Shown here: positions 9,097-18,806 of the stretch, in pieces
Numbering within the stretch: position 1 is the first letter of the stretch
How the letters are laid out: each line of letters starts with the position of its first letter
NCBI GenBank assembly: GCA_934254985.1
Contig: CAKQMS010000015.1
Coordinates: forward strand, 1 to 57,609
DNA: 57,609 nt
DNA from: an uncultured Prevotella sp.
GTDB taxonomy: Bacteria > Bacteroidota > Bacteroidia > Bacteroidales > Bacteroidaceae
Reading direction: 5' to 3'
Position numbers and translations under genes: made by a program
The notes under the pieces: model-generated
Databases searched by the model: none
What the model saw: only the letters and a program-made list of their open reading frames with translations
What the model was told of the DNA's origin: nothing

Positions 9097-11109
9097 TTAC
9101 CATTTTCTAAATAGTTCGAATCCCCATTTCACGCCCACGCCATCAAACTCCCATTGCTTCATCGAGGCAAACATGCCAAACGAGAACCAACGAGTGGTGA
9201 AGCTGTAGCCGGCTTCGATATAAGGATGAATGCCCTTTACGTCGAGAGTGCTCACGTTGATGCGCTCCATCTCCATATATTTGCCCACATACGGCAACCA
9301 GCTGAGTATCAATAGCGGACTCTCGTAGCTCATGTTGGCGCGAATGTAGTAGTCGGACTGATTGTAGGTTTCTTGGTGCAACAATTCAAATTCGCCACTC
9401 CAATCGTCGTTCCATCCTCCAGGCACTATATTATCGCGGAAGTTCTCGAAGTCGAGGAAATATCCGTTTTTGTCTTTGGTGGTATAGAATCCCGTGCCAA
9501 ACTTGAAATGGAAATTCTGCAATTTGTTGAGTCGATAAATATACTCGCTATTCAGCTCCCAACGCTCGTAGTTGATGTTGGAGTTGAGTAGTCCCTTGAT
9601 GCTTCGCTCGTAGTCGACCGTGATTACAGGACCCTGCCACGCCAAAGGCCGCAACCTGAGTTCCAACATCGGAGCCGACGAATGGTAAGTGTAGCGTTGG
9701 TTCAGCTTCTTATACGATTCCACATCCACGGCCTTGCGACGATGCATGGTTAAACCGCCCATGAGTCCGAAATACTTGTTGAAGTCGATGTTGGCGTACA
9801 TCTTCATATAGTTGTTGTGGAAATCGTTCAAGTTGTTAGTATTCGAAACAATAGCCGAATCGGGCATTATCTCTATCAGGTGTCGGGCAAGCATGGAGTT
9901 GCCCACGTGGTTGCCATTACCCAATTCGATACGCGTGTATCCATTTCTGTTCTTGTCGAAATACCACGTGATAGGAATGTTCATCAATAGCTGTTTCAGC
10001 TTAAACGTGTAACCAGCTTTCACCCTTGCCGAGAGCTCGCTATTTTCCGAAAACATGTAGCTTCCCATGACGTCGAACTTGTAAGTAATGCCGCGACGTT
10101 GGCTGTAGCCAAGGTAAAGAGGATTCAGAATAGGGTTTACCCTGACGTAGCCCTTGGAGCCAAAGTTTTGTCTGATTCTGTTGAGAGTATGGTCGGAGAT
10201 GGCGTCCCAAAATTTAGAGCTGCTCTTATGCTTTGTAGAGTCGGGTTTGCTGATTTTTTCCTTATACGAGTTTATCATCTCCTGCTCGTAAGGCGAGAGA
10301 TGGTCGGGGCGCATGTTTACGATATTGTCGGCTTTGGTGATGCTGTCTTTCTTTGGTCGGTCGTAGTATGAAACATACTTTCCTTTTATCCTGTTGCCCA
10401 CAAACGAGAATTGTGTGGTTAGGTCAACCTTTGTGGGCAGCAGAGAGTTGCGATATTCGTCGCCCATGGTGAGATTCATTCCGAAGTCCACCATGTCGTA
10501 TTCGCCTGCTATATAGCATTTTATGATGCGACCGGTATAGTAGTCCACGATGGCGTAGCCGCTCACAAGTTGGGTGTTGTTGCGTCGAGGAGTAAAGGTG
10601 ACGTTAGCCACCTTGTTGCCGTTGTAGAAAGTGACTCTATATTTATAGAATCGCTTGTTTATCCTTGCGAAAGGAGAGATGAGATAGTTTTCGATTATCG
10701 TCTCCTGATAAATCTTCGGGGTGAGATATTTCAGCACATTTTCCATGGTTACGCTTCGATGCGGAATCGTGGTAGCTCTAAGCATTGTGTGAGTCTGCAT
10801 GGTGTCGGTTCCGTAGCCCGAAATGCGGTTGTAGGTTTCGTCGATAAATGTGCGTTGTCCGGTTCGTGCCACGGCATACATCGAAGGAATGGTTAGCAGA
10901 GTGAAGTTTTTCCTTTGTATGTCAAGGCTAAAGCGAGTGTAGTTGTAGTTGTGGTTGATAGAGCTTTGTTTGTCTTGTATGGCTTTCGCATAACGAAACA
11001 TGCGTTCCAACATCAACGAGTCGGTACGCATGCCAAAGGCTTTATAGCACGAAAAGAGTGCTATAAAGCCTATTGCCAATAGTTTGCGAAAGTTTATGTG
11101 ATTAGACAT
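9097..11109 (-). CDS. DUF5686-type outer-membrane protein
   Basis: 670 residues with a signal peptide-like start (hydrophobic residues 11-25). The N-terminal third resembles the carboxypeptidase-regulatory/DUF5686 proteins of Bacteroidetes, with motifs such as YNRISGYG and YVSYYDRPKK. The C-terminal half alternates polar and hydrophobic residues with many aromatics (for example YEAGYSFTTRWFSFG and the ending FELFRKW), as expected for an outer-membrane beta-barrel strand ending in an aromatic residue. The function of the family is unknown. It is separated from the downstream addA-like gene by 49 bases and from the upstream nuclease gene by a large inverted repeat. The family call is from memory of the domain and is less certain than the barrel call. 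Confidence 0.65.
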   Translation of the reverse strand: MSNHINFRKLLAIGFIALFSCYKAFGMRTDSLMLERMFRYAKAIQDKQSSINHNYNYTRFSLDIQRKNFTLLTIPSMYAVARTGQRTFIDETYNRISGYGTDTMQTHTMLRATTIPHRSVTMENVLKYLTPKIYQETIIENYLISPFARINKRFYKYRVTFYNGNKVANVTFTPRRNNTQLVSGYAIVDYYTGRIIKCYIAGEYDMVDFGMNLTMGDEYRNSLLPTKVDLTTQFSFVGNRIKGKYVSYYDRPKKDSITKADNIVNMRPDHLSPYEQEMINSYKEKISKPDSTKHKSSSKFWDAISDHTLNRIRQNFGSKGYVRVNPILNPLYLGYSQRRGITYKFDVMGSYMFSENSELSARVKAGYTFKLKQLLMNIPITWYFDKNRNGYTRIELGNGNHVGNSMLARHLIEIMPDSAIVSNTNNLNDFHNNYMKMYANIDFNKYFGLMGGLTMHRRKAVDVESYKKLNQRYTYHSSAPMLELRLRPLAWQGPVITVDYERSIKGLLNSNINYERWELNSEYIYRLNKLQNFHFKFGTGFYTTKDKNGYFLDFENFRDNIVPGGWNDDWSGEFELLHQETYNQSDYYIRANMSYESPLLILSWLPYVGKYMEMERINVSTLDVKGIHPYIEAGYSFTTRWFSFGMFASMKQWEFDGVGVKWGFELFRKW

Positions 11110-11143
11110 TAAACTCTTTGTTTATTTGGAGTTATCGCTTCTT

Positions 11144-11290
11144 AGAAGTTAGAGAAGTTAAAGAAGTTATCGCTCCCTGCGGTCGCTAGAAGTTAAAGCC
11201 AATAGCCTTTTTATTGGAGTTTTTAGCTACAGTTTTAGCCATAAGACATATGGCTTTAACTTCTTTAACTTCTTTTATTCTCTAACTTCT
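11144..11290. repeat. AAGTTA-rich inverted repeat
   Basis: The left arm (11144-11169, three GAAGTTA units) and 11188-11200 are complementary to the right arm (11252-11273 and 11278-11290, TAACTTC units); the right arm carries a short insertion. It fills the 191-base gap between the endonuclease gene (stop at 11301) and the DUF5686 gene, so it probably serves as a bidirectional-looking transcription stop. It encodes no protein that I can see. Confidence 0.6.
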
Positions 11291-11300
11291 TTTCTCAAAC

Positions 11301-12914
11301 TTAATTTCCAACAACAACCTTGCGTCCACCTATTATATACATTCCCTTTGGAAGTATTCTGTAAGGGTTGTCGCCATCGCCAATCTTCATGATTCTGCGA
11401 CCGTCGATAGAGTAGACCACGTTGTTAGCCTTGGCAGAAACCTTGGTGTTCTTGATGCTGTTGGCAACAACCTTTTTGTAGAGCTGTACAGGCTGCTGAG
11501 AACCCTTGTAGCAAGCAAAGCGAGGACTACCTGCGTTGAAGCGGATGGTACGATCCTGAATCTTCTTGTTTGCTATAATAGCGTTGTTTTCGTTGAAAGT
11601 GATGGTCCACTTTTCGCCATCGCCAGTAACGGTTTCGTTTGCACCAAGCGCATTATCAGAAGAAGTCAACGAGAGATACTTCTTGATTTTCACGTCGCAC
11701 AAGGTGTAAGTATCGTCAGCCTTTGCAATATAGAGCTCGTGAGGACATTTCTCTTCGTTTACCTTTGTAACGATAGTATTGTTTGTTACCGAAACGTTTG
11801 CATAGCCGAAAGCCTTGCCTGTAGACAGCATGTCAGATAGAGCCACGCTCTTTAGTTTGGTATCGTTGCCATTCTCATTCTCTCTAACCAACAGATAATA
11901 AGTGTCAGGAGCGAGGTCGGCAGCCGAAGCTACGAGAGTGTAAACCTGCTCGCCCTCAGAAGGCTCAGGAGTTGGAGTTGGGTCCGGATTAGGCTCAGGA
12001 TTTGGGTCTGGGTTAGGCTCCGGATTTGGGTCAGGATTAGGATCTGGGTTAGGGTCCGGATTTGGGTCAGGAGTAGGAATGTTGGAGTCGTAGTTGTCGT
12101 ACGAGAAAGCCACATCTGTCATGTTGCCCCAAATATACTGCTCAAGTCCTGGATAGTCGACAAAAGGATTGCGGTTGCCCTGCACGCGCTGAACGGCATT
12201 ATTGCGGTCTATCTCCTTCTTGCTCACAGGGTCGTTCTTTGCCCAACGAAGCAACATGTCGATAACCCATTGCTTGTAAGCAGGATAAGAGTTGTGAGAG
12301 AGCATGTCGCTACTCCACGACGAAATCTTATCCTCGTAGCATGTAGCCATGTAGAAATAGATTCGGGCAAAGTCGCCCTTGTATTCGTCGTTAGGCTCGA
12401 AAACCTTTCCTGAATATCCTGGAAGCGAGCACGCTCCAAGTTTGCTGAAGCTACCATGCGATTTCCAGGTGCCACCATCAGTTTCACCATAAGGATAGTT
12501 GCTACGACGACCGTTCACATAGCCATCCGTAGGAACCACATGTACTGCATCCGACAACATAGGCTTAGCCTTGCTAAACCAACTCTTAGGGAACGAGTGT
12601 TCGCGGTTGAACGAGTCGCCTTCTTTTTTGTAGTTGGCAGCATGTCCCTTAACAGGGTCGTAGTTGGTAATGTCGGAATACATGTCCCAAATCTTACCAT
12701 CTGAGCGAAGGTCAGTCTTTAGATAAGCTGACCACAAGCCGTCGTAAGACACAACATCAGGATTCTTGATAATTCCAAACAAGGCTGTTTTCAAGCTCTT
12801 ACCTTTCTTTCCGTTGGCATCTTGATAATAGTTGCCCGTGCCATTTGGCTGCGCCCAAGCTGTGAGGGCAAGCAGCAAAAAGCTAAAAGACAATAGATTT
12901 CTGTAATTCATCAT
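11301..12914 (-). CDS. Secreted endonuclease I family nuclease with C-terminal sorting-like tail
   Basis: 537 residues. The signal peptide (MMNYRNLLSFSFLLLALTAWAQ region) is followed by an EndoI/NucM nuclease domain with NREHSFPKSW (103-112) and DAVHVVPTDGYVNGRRSNY (122-140), the metal- and DNA-binding signature of the family. A proline-rich linker of P-D/E-P-N repeats (roughly residues 265-305) leads to a beta-rich module. The last 40 residues (VYSIDGRRI ... LPKGMYIIGGRKVVV) look like the short C-terminal tails of T9SS-exported Bacteroidetes proteins. Likely role: extracellular or surface DNA degradation for nutrient gain. It lies 48 bases after uvrA and may be co-transcribed with it. A second Met follows directly, so the start could be one codon later. 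Confidence 0.85.
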   Translation of the reverse strand: MMNYRNLLSFSFLLLALTAWAQPNGTGNYYQDANGKKGKSLKTALFGIIKNPDVVSYDGLWSAYLKTDLRSDGKIWDMYSDITNYDPVKGHAANYKKEGDSFNREHSFPKSWFSKAKPMLSDAVHVVPTDGYVNGRRSNYPYGETDGGTWKSHGSFSKLGACSLPGYSGKVFEPNDEYKGDFARIYFYMATCYEDKISSWSSDMLSHNSYPAYKQWVIDMLLRWAKNDPVSKKEIDRNNAVQRVQGNRNPFVDYPGLEQYIWGNMTDVAFSYDNYDSNIPTPDPNPDPNPDPNPDPNPEPNPDPNPEPNPDPTPTPEPSEGEQVYTLVASAADLAPDTYYLLVRENENGNDTKLKSVALSDMLSTGKAFGYANVSVTNNTIVTKVNEEKCPHELYIAKADDTYTLCDVKIKKYLSLTSSDNALGANETVTGDGEKWTITFNENNAIIANKKIQDRTIRFNAGSPRFACYKGSQQPVQLYKKVVANSIKNTKVSAKANNVVYSIDGRRIMKIGDGDNPYRILPKGMYIIGGRKVVVGN

Positions 12915-12962
12915 GATTAATTATTTTGTTAGTTAATTCTTCGGCTTTTTATGTTTTATGAG

Positions 12963-15782
12963 TTATTTCCTTTCCAATTCTTCTTTCAGGAATTGTGGCG
13001 TGTAGCCTTTCTTCGACTTTGCTACTTCTTCTGGAGTTCCGGTTGCGAGCACCTGTCCGCCACCTCTTCCGCCCTCAGGACCGATGTCGATGATGTGGTC
13101 GGCAAGTTTTATGACGTCGAGGTTGTGCTCGATAATGATTACGGTATTGCCCTTATCCACGAGCTTCTGAATAACGTCCATCAGAATGCGAATGTCTTCG
13201 AAATGCAGACCTGTAGTAGGTTCGTCGAGGATGTAGAGAGTCTTGCCCGTGTCGCGCTTAGCCAGTTCTGTAGCCAACTTCACACGTTGGCTTTCACCTC
13301 CCGAGAGGGTAGTCGACGACTGTCCGAGCTTGATGTAGCCCAATCCTACCTGCTGAAGGGCTGAAATCTTCTGCAATATTGCAGGTACAGCCTGGAAAAA
13401 CTCTACCGCCTGATTTATCGTCATGTCGAGCACGTCGGCAATAGATTTTCCCTTGTATCTCACTTCGAGAGTTTCGCGATTGTAGCGCTTGCCCTGACAA
13501 ACCTCGCAAGGCACCATCACGTCGGGCAGGAAGTTCATCTCTATAGTCTTGTATCCATTTCCGCCACAAGCCTCGCATCGTCCGCCCTTCACATTAAACG
13601 AAAATCGGCCAGGCTTGTAGCCACGAATCTGAGCTTCGGGCAGACCTACGAAGAGGCTGCGAATGTCGGAGAACACGCCTGTATATGTGGCAGGATTGCT
13701 GCGTGGAGTTCTGCCGAGCGGACTTTGGTCTACGTTCACCACCTTATCTATATTGTCCAATCCCTCGATGCTGTCGTAAGCCATCGGCTTCTTGAGCGAA
13801 CGATAGAAATGTTGGCTAAGGATAGGCTGCAGGGTTTCGTTGATGAGGGTCGACTTGCCCGAGCCCGAAACTCCCGTCACCACAATCAGCTTGCCAAGAG
13901 GAAATTCCACGTCGATATTCTTTAGGTTGTTGCCCCTTGCGCCACGAATGATGATGCTCTTGCCGTTGCCCTTGCGTCGCTCCTTCGGTACCTCAATCTT
14001 CATCTCGTTGTTCAGATATTGAGCCGTGAGCGTGTGCTGGCGAAGCATCTCTTGCGGAGTGCCTTGAAACACCACTTCGCCACCCTTGCGTCCAGCCTTC
14101 GGACCGATGTCGACGATATAGTCGGCAGCCAACATCATGTCGCGGTCGTGTTCCACCACCAATACCGTGTTGCCAAGATCTCGAAGCTGCTTTAGGCTGT
14201 CTATCAGTCGGCAGTTGTCGCGTTGGTGAAGTCCGATACTTGGCTCGTCGAGTATGTAGAGCACGTTGACGAGTTGCGAACCAATCTGAGTGGCAAGACG
14301 GATTCTTTGGCTCTCTCCACCCGAAAGGGTAGCGCTTTGGCGGTTGAGCGCTAAATAGTCGAGACCCACTTCGAGCAAGAAGTCAACCCTCGTGGTCAAC
14401 TCTTTCAGAATCTCGCTTCCTATCTTGCGTTGAGTTTCCGAAATATGCTCAGGCAACGCCACGAGCCATTCCTTCAACGCTATGAGGTCGAGGTTGGCAA
14501 CTTCGGCTATGTTGCTGTCCCAAAGTTTGTAAGCCAACGACTCCTTCTTCAGTCTCATGCCGTGGCATTCCGGACATTCCGTCATCGCCAAGAATTGGTC
14601 AGCCCATTTCTGTCCGGCTGAGCTCTCGTCGTTCTCTATTATCGTCTTCAGATATTTTATCACGCCATCATAATTGGTGAAATAATCAGACGACGTGTGA
14701 ACCTTCTCTTTAGGTATTCTCACCTTCTCCATGCAGCCAAACATGATGTCGTCGACGGCTTGTGCAGGAATATCCTTGAAAGGAGTTTTCAGGGTGCAGT
14801 CATAATTGTTGAGTATAACCTCTATCTGCCAGAATATCAACTGGTTCTTGTATTTTCCTAAAGGAACTATTGCACCCTCGTGGATGCTCAATTTGTCGTC
14901 AGGCACCACCTTCGCCATGTCAATCTCGTTGACCACACCCAAGCCCTTGCATCGTGGACAAGCACCTTCGGGCGAGTTGAACGAAAACATGTTTGGGGCA
15001 GGGTCGCTATAAGCAATTCCGGTAACGGGGTCCATGAGTTTCTTCGAGAAGTTGCGAATCTCTCCGCTATCCTTATCCAGAATCATCATGGTGCCTTCGC
15101 CTTGTCTGAGGGCGGTCTGAATGGTCTTGGCAAGTCGCTCGTTGTCGCCTTCCTTCACCTGCATCTTGTCAATCACCACCTCGATATTGTGGTTCTTGTA
15201 GCGGTCAACCTTCATTCCCTCTACCAGGTCTTCAATCTTTCCATCCACCCTTGCATATAGATAGCCCTTGCGACGCATGGAGTCGAAGAGTTCGCGATAG
15301 TGGCCCTTACGTTGTCTGACGAGAGGCGCCAAGATAAAGATGCGCTTGTCGAGATAAGCCTCGTGAATGGTTTGCGCAATCTGTTCCTCGGTATATTTCA
15401 CCATCTTTTCGCCACTTGCGTAGCTATAAGCATCAGCAGCACGCGCAAAGAGCAATCGCAGATAGTCGTAGATTTCCGTAACCGTGCCAACCGTAGAACG
15501 AGGGTTCTTGTTTGTGGTCTTTTGCTCGATACTGATAACAGGCGACAAGCCCGTAATCTTGTCAACATCAGGGCGTTGCATGTTGCCCAAGAAGTTGCGG
15601 GCGTAGGCAGAGAAAGTTTCTATGTATCTGCGTTGTCCTTCGGCAAAGATAGTGTCGAAAGCCAACGAAGATTTGCCTGAGCCTGAGAGTCCCGTGATTA
15701 CGGTAAGCGAGTTGCGTGGCATTTCCACGTCAACATTCTTAAGGTTGTGTACGCGAGCTCCAAAAACTTCAATCTTTTCCAT
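12963..15782 (-). CDS. uvrA: UvrA, excinuclease ABC subunit A
   Basis: 939 residues, the normal length for UvrA, the damage-recognition ATPase of nucleotide excision repair. ABC module 1 has GLSGSGKS near residue 33, signature [11 protein letters not shown] and [13 protein letters not shown] module 2 has [20 protein letters not shown] and [10 protein letters not shown]. Zinc-binding CPRCKG and CEACGGNGY ... [10 protein letters not shown] motifs are present. It lies 35 bases downstream of the small T9SS-domain gene and 48 bases upstream of the endonuclease I gene, so the three may form a minus-strand operon. Nothing appears to be missing. Confidence 0.97.
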   Translation of the reverse strand: MEKIEVFGARVHNLKNVDVEMPRNSLTVITGLSGSGKSSLAFDTIFAEGQRRYIETFSAYARNFLGNMQRPDVDKITGLSPVISIEQKTTNKNPRSTVGTVTEIYDYLRLLFARAADAYSYASGEKMVKYTEEQIAQTIHEAYLDKRIFILAPLVRQRKGHYRELFDSMRRKGYLYARVDGKIEDLVEGMKVDRYKNHNIEVVIDKMQVKEGDNERLAKTIQTALRQGEGTMMILDKDSGEIRNFSKKLMDPVTGIAYSDPAPNMFSFNSPEGACPRCKGLGVVNEIDMAKVVPDDKLSIHEGAIVPLGKYKNQLIFWQIEVILNNYDCTLKTPFKDIPAQAVDDIMFGCMEKVRIPKEKVHTSSDYFTNYDGVIKYLKTIIENDESSAGQKWADQFLAMTECPECHGMRLKKESLAYKLWDSNIAEVANLDLIALKEWLVALPEHISETQRKIGSEILKELTTRVDFLLEVGLDYLALNRQSATLSGGESQRIRLATQIGSQLVNVLYILDEPSIGLHQRDNCRLIDSLKQLRDLGNTVLVVEHDRDMMLAADYIVDIGPKAGRKGGEVVFQGTPQEMLRQHTLTAQYLNNEMKIEVPKERRKGNGKSIIIRGARGNNLKNIDVEFPLGKLIVVTGVSGSGKSTLINETLQPILSQHFYRSLKKPMAYDSIEGLDNIDKVVNVDQSPLGRTPRSNPATYTGVFSDIRSLFVGLPEAQIRGYKPGRFSFNVKGGRCEACGGNGYKTIEMNFLPDVMVPCEVCQGKRYNRETLEVRYKGKSIADVLDMTINQAVEFFQAVPAILQKISALQQVGLGYIKLGQSSTTLSGGESQRVKLATELAKRDTGKTLYILDEPTTGLHFEDIRILMDVIQKLVDKGNTVIIIEHNLDVIKLADHIIDIGPEGGRGGGQVLATGTPEEVAKSKKGYTPQFLKEELERK

Positions 15783-15817
15783 GTTTCTTCTCTTTCTTTG
15801 TTTCTTCTCTACCTAAA

Positions 15818-16540
15818 CTATTCGTTGCTGTTGGTTCCGTTTTCTGTATATCCTCTAAGCAGATTCACATCCGTTTTGATGTCGTATTTTCTGCCGTCTG
15901 CGCCCTTGGCTTTCACCAGACAATAGTACACGCCTTGCGCCACATCCTTGCCTTTGTATTTGCCGTCCCATCCGCCTGCAGGGTCGGTCCATTCGTAGAG
16001 TTTCTGTCCCCAACGGTTGAAGATGTAGGCATGGAATTCCACAATACTTTGGTAGCCCTCTTTGGCTTTATATATGTCGTTGATGCCGTCGCCATTAGGC
16101 GAAAAGGCGTTAGGCATATTGAGTTTGCTCTCAGAAATAGATATTGACAGAGGCGAACCCTCCGAAGTCCAATACTCCTCGGTATAAGCCACGGTATCTG
16201 TGCCTTGTGTGAAGATAGCGTAGAGCTCAACGAAATGTGTGCCAGCCTGAGTAAAGGTGTAATCTGTAGTTTCGTCATACCTTATTAAATAAGGTTCGTT
16301 TCGCTTTCCGTCCTTATAGAAATGCCATTCGTAGTGAGCTTCCCATCCGTCTGCATTTTCTGTGCCCGAAGTGAAAGTGGTAACGAGCGGAGCCGATTCC
16401 GAGGCACTTGTGGTGGTCTGTTCCTGTCCCTCGTCGTCGGTATAAGTGAACTGCGGATTTATGGTAGGAATGGTTTGCGACCATGCCGCCAAGTGCATGC
16501 AAAACGCAGCAAGTAATGTAAATATCGTTCTATTTTTCAT
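15818..16540 (-). CDS. T9SS type B (gliding-motility-associated C-terminal) domain protein
   Basis: 240 residues: signal peptide (MKNRTIFTLLAAFCMHLAAWSQ), an Ig/PKD-like beta region, and a C-terminal sorting domain from about residue 140 with MPNAFSPNGDGINDIY, FNRWGQKLYEW, GWDGKYKGKDVAQGVYYC and the terminal VNLLRG. These are hallmarks of the CHU_C domain that sends proteins through the type IX secretion system. It carries no enzymatic domain, so it may be a small adhesin or structural surface protein. It is transcribed from a promoter facing away from the LysM gene. Confidence 0.85.
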   Translation of the reverse strand: MKNRTIFTLLAAFCMHLAAWSQTIPTINPQFTYTDDEGQEQTTTSASESAPLVTTFTSGTENADGWEAHYEWHFYKDGKRNEPYLIRYDETTDYTFTQAGTHFVELYAIFTQGTDTVAYTEEYWTSEGSPLSISISESKLNMPNAFSPNGDGINDIYKAKEGYQSIVEFHAYIFNRWGQKLYEWTDPAGGWDGKYKGKDVAQGVYYCLVKAKGADGRKYDIKTDVNLLRGYTENGTNSNE

Positions 16541-16560
16541 ATTCGTAGCTTATATTCTTG

Positions 16561-16609
16561 CAAAAATAACTAATAAAGTTGATTAAACCACACTTTTTTT
16601 GTATTTTTG
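16561..16609. promoter_or_regulatory. Divergent TAnnTTTG promoters
   Basis: Minus-strand box TATTTTTG at 16561-16568 serves the T9SS-domain gene; plus-strand box TATTTTTG at 16602-16609 serves the LysM protein gene. Both match the Bacteroidetes -7 consensus exactly. The plus-strand box falls inside the longest possible reading frame, which decides for the downstream ATG at 16637. Confidence 0.7.
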
Positions 16610-16636
16610 CACATGAATAAATCAAATTTATTGGAT

Positions 16637-17992
16637 ATGAAACATATTTCGAGGCTTTTGCTCTTTGTGGCAGCTCTATTTTTGGTGTTTGGAGCCGATG
16701 CCCAAGTGAATAAATGGCAAGACGTATATAAGGCAAAGAAGAAAGATACCTTGTTTGGCATTTCGCGCAAATATGGCATCACGCTTCCTGAACTTATCGA
16801 GGCTAACCCCGTGATGAAAACCGAGGGTTATGAACTGAAAAAGGGCGACATGATTTTTATTCCTTTCGCCAAATCGCCAAGTGCTGCCAAACCGCAAACT
16901 GCCAAGCCTGCAGCCAAGGTGAGCAAGAATGTGAGAATTGGCGTGATGTTGCCTTTGCATAATGTAGATGGCGACGGACGCAGAATGATAGAATATTATC
17001 GTGGCATCCTTATGGCGTGCGACTCGCTAAAGCGTGAGGGCATTTCTACCGACGTAAAGGCGTGGAATCTGCCTATTGATGGCGACGTGAATGCGTTGCT
17101 CAGCCAGCCTGGTGCAGCCGATTGCGACGTAATCTTCGGTCCTTTGTATACTCATCAGGTTAAACCTCTTGGCGACTTCTGCAAGCAGCACGACATTCGC
17201 CTCGTGGTGCCATTCTCGATATATGGTAGCGACGTGTGCTACAACACCAACATCTATCAGGTTTATCAGAATCCAGACGAGCAGAATAATGCTGCCATCA
17301 AGGCGTTCTTGGAGCGTTTCCCTAATCATCATCCTGTATTCATCGATTGCAACGACAGCACAAGCAAGAAGGGCGCTTTCACATTCGCTTTGCGCAACAA
17401 ACTGCAACTTGCCAAGCGTGATTATTCCATCACCAATCTCAACAACTCCGAGCAGATGTTCTTAAAGGCTTTCTCGCGCACCAAGCCAAACATCGTTATC
17501 CTGAATACTGGTCGTTCGCCTGAGCTCAACGTGGCAATAGCTAAGCTTAACGGTCTTGTTGCCAACGTGCCTGGCATCAGCATCTCGCTCTTCGGCTATA
17601 CTGAGTGGCTGATGTATACTAAGTATCAGTCTACAAACTTCCATAAGTTTAATACTTATATTCCAACCACATTCTATTATAATGCGGTTAATGCCAACAC
17701 CATCAACCTTGAGCGCTCATACAGCCGTTGGTTTGGCGAACCTATGCAGTATGCGCAACCACGCTTCGCCATTACAGGCTACGACCATTGCCAGTTCTTC
17801 GTGCGCGGCATTCGCCACTTTGGCAAAAACTTCTGCGGCTATCGTAGTCAGCAGGTCAAGTTCCCTTTGCAAACTCCACTTTCGTTTGAGCGAACATTTG
17901 CACCAGGCGGAAAGGAGGGCGGATGGCAAAATCGTTGCTACATGCTAATCCATTATATGCTCGATGGAGGCTTGGAATCGATAACATATTAA
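16637..17992 (+). CDS. LysM domain protein with periplasmic-binding-like (PBP1) domain
   Basis: 451 residues from the ATG at 16637. Upstream in-frame codons (TTG 16607, ATG 16613) overlap the promoter, and only the 16637 start gives a clean signal peptide (MKHISRLLLFVAALFLVFGADAQ). Next comes one LysM module (DTLFGISRKYGITLPELIEAN to KKGDMIFIP), which binds peptidoglycan, then a type 1 periplasmic-binding fold from about residue 95 (VRIGVMLPLHN, DVIFGPLYTHQVKPL, NIVILNTGRSPELN). The family is common in Bacteroidetes as a putative amino-acid ABC substrate-binding or LpoA-like cell-wall protein. No permease is adjacent, so a structural or cell-wall role is more likely than transport; that is inference. 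Confidence 0.8.
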   Translation: MKHISRLLLFVAALFLVFGADAQVNKWQDVYKAKKKDTLFGISRKYGITLPELIEANPVMKTEGYELKKGDMIFIPFAKSPSAAKPQTAKPAAKVSKNVRIGVMLPLHNVDGDGRRMIEYYRGILMACDSLKREGISTDVKAWNLPIDGDVNALLSQPGAADCDVIFGPLYTHQVKPLGDFCKQHDIRLVVPFSIYGSDVCYNTNIYQVYQNPDEQNNAAIKAFLERFPNHHPVFIDCNDSTSKKGAFTFALRNKLQLAKRDYSITNLNNSEQMFLKAFSRTKPNIVILNTGRSPELNVAIAKLNGLVANVPGISISLFGYTEWLMYTKYQSTNFHKFNTYIPTTFYYNAVNANTINLERSYSRWFGEPMQYAQPRFAITGYDHCQFFVRGIRHFGKNFCGYRSQQVKFPLQTPLSFERTFAPGGKEGGWQNRCYMLIHYMLDGGLESITY

Positions 17993-18017
17993 TATTAAGA
18001 GGTAATTCAAAAATTTC

Positions 18018-18770
18018 ATGAGGAAATTATCCTATATCTTGATGCTCATGCTGTTGCCTTCGTTTGCCTTTGCGCAGATAGGCGTTCATCGCAACGACTT
18101 TTCAATAGGCGTAAATGGCGGCTACAACATGTCGAGCGTGAAGTTCACCCCTAAGGTGTCGCAATCACAATTAGGAGGCATTAATGCCGGTTTGTCTGCG
18201 AGGTATGTATGTGAGAAATATTTTAATACCATCTGCTCCGTTTATGGCGAAATAAACTATAGCCAGATGGGATGGAAAGAAGATATTCTTGATGTCAACG
18301 ACCAGCCCGTGATAAATTCCACAACAGGGCTGCCCGAAGAATATCAACGCACCATCAACTACATCCAGGTTCCTGTCATGGCGCATTTGGCGTGGGGTAG
18401 GGAGCGCAAGGGCGTAGCCTTCTTCGTAAACCTTGGTCCGCAGTTTGGCTATTGCTTGAGCGAGACTACCAAGACCAACTTCAATTTCTCCGACCGCAAC
18501 ATGGCTGACCGTGTGAACCCCGTTTGCGCACAAGACACCATGGCTATCGAAAACAAGTTCGACTACGGAATAGCAGCTGGCGCAGGTCTTGAGTTCAGCA
18601 TTCCTCGCGTGGGTCATTTCCTTCTCGAGGGTCGCTACTACTATGGCCTTGGCAACATCTATGGCGACTCTAAGCGCGACTATTTCGGTTCGAGCAATTT
18701 CAACAACATTAGCGTCAAGCTAACCTATCTCTTCGATATCGTGAGAACAAAAAACGAGAATATAAAATAA
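18018..18770 (+). CDS. Outer-membrane beta-barrel protein (porin family type)
   Basis: 250 residues. A signal peptide (MRKLSYILMLMLLPSFAFAQ) is followed by amphipathic beta strands typical of the Bacteroidetes PorT/OMP_b-brl family: NDFSIGVNGGYNMSSVKF, GINAGLSARY, YGEINYSQMGWK, IQVPVMAHLAW, VFFVNLGPQFGYCL, AGAGLEFSIP, LEGRYYYGLGNIY. Substrate and role are unknown. It starts 25 bases after the LysM gene and ends 36 bases before the transporter gene, so the three are plausibly one transcript. Confidence 0.75.
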   Translation: MRKLSYILMLMLLPSFAFAQIGVHRNDFSIGVNGGYNMSSVKFTPKVSQSQLGGINAGLSARYVCEKYFNTICSVYGEINYSQMGWKEDILDVNDQPVINSTTGLPEEYQRTINYIQVPVMAHLAWGRERKGVAFFVNLGPQFGYCLSETTKTNFNFSDRNMADRVNPVCAQDTMAIENKFDYGIAAGAGLEFSIPRVGHFLLEGRYYYGLGNIYGDSKRDYFGSSNFNNISVKLTYLFDIVRTKNENIK

Positions 18771-18806
18771 ATTCAGTAATAATCACTAATCTTAAACGAC
18801 AAAATT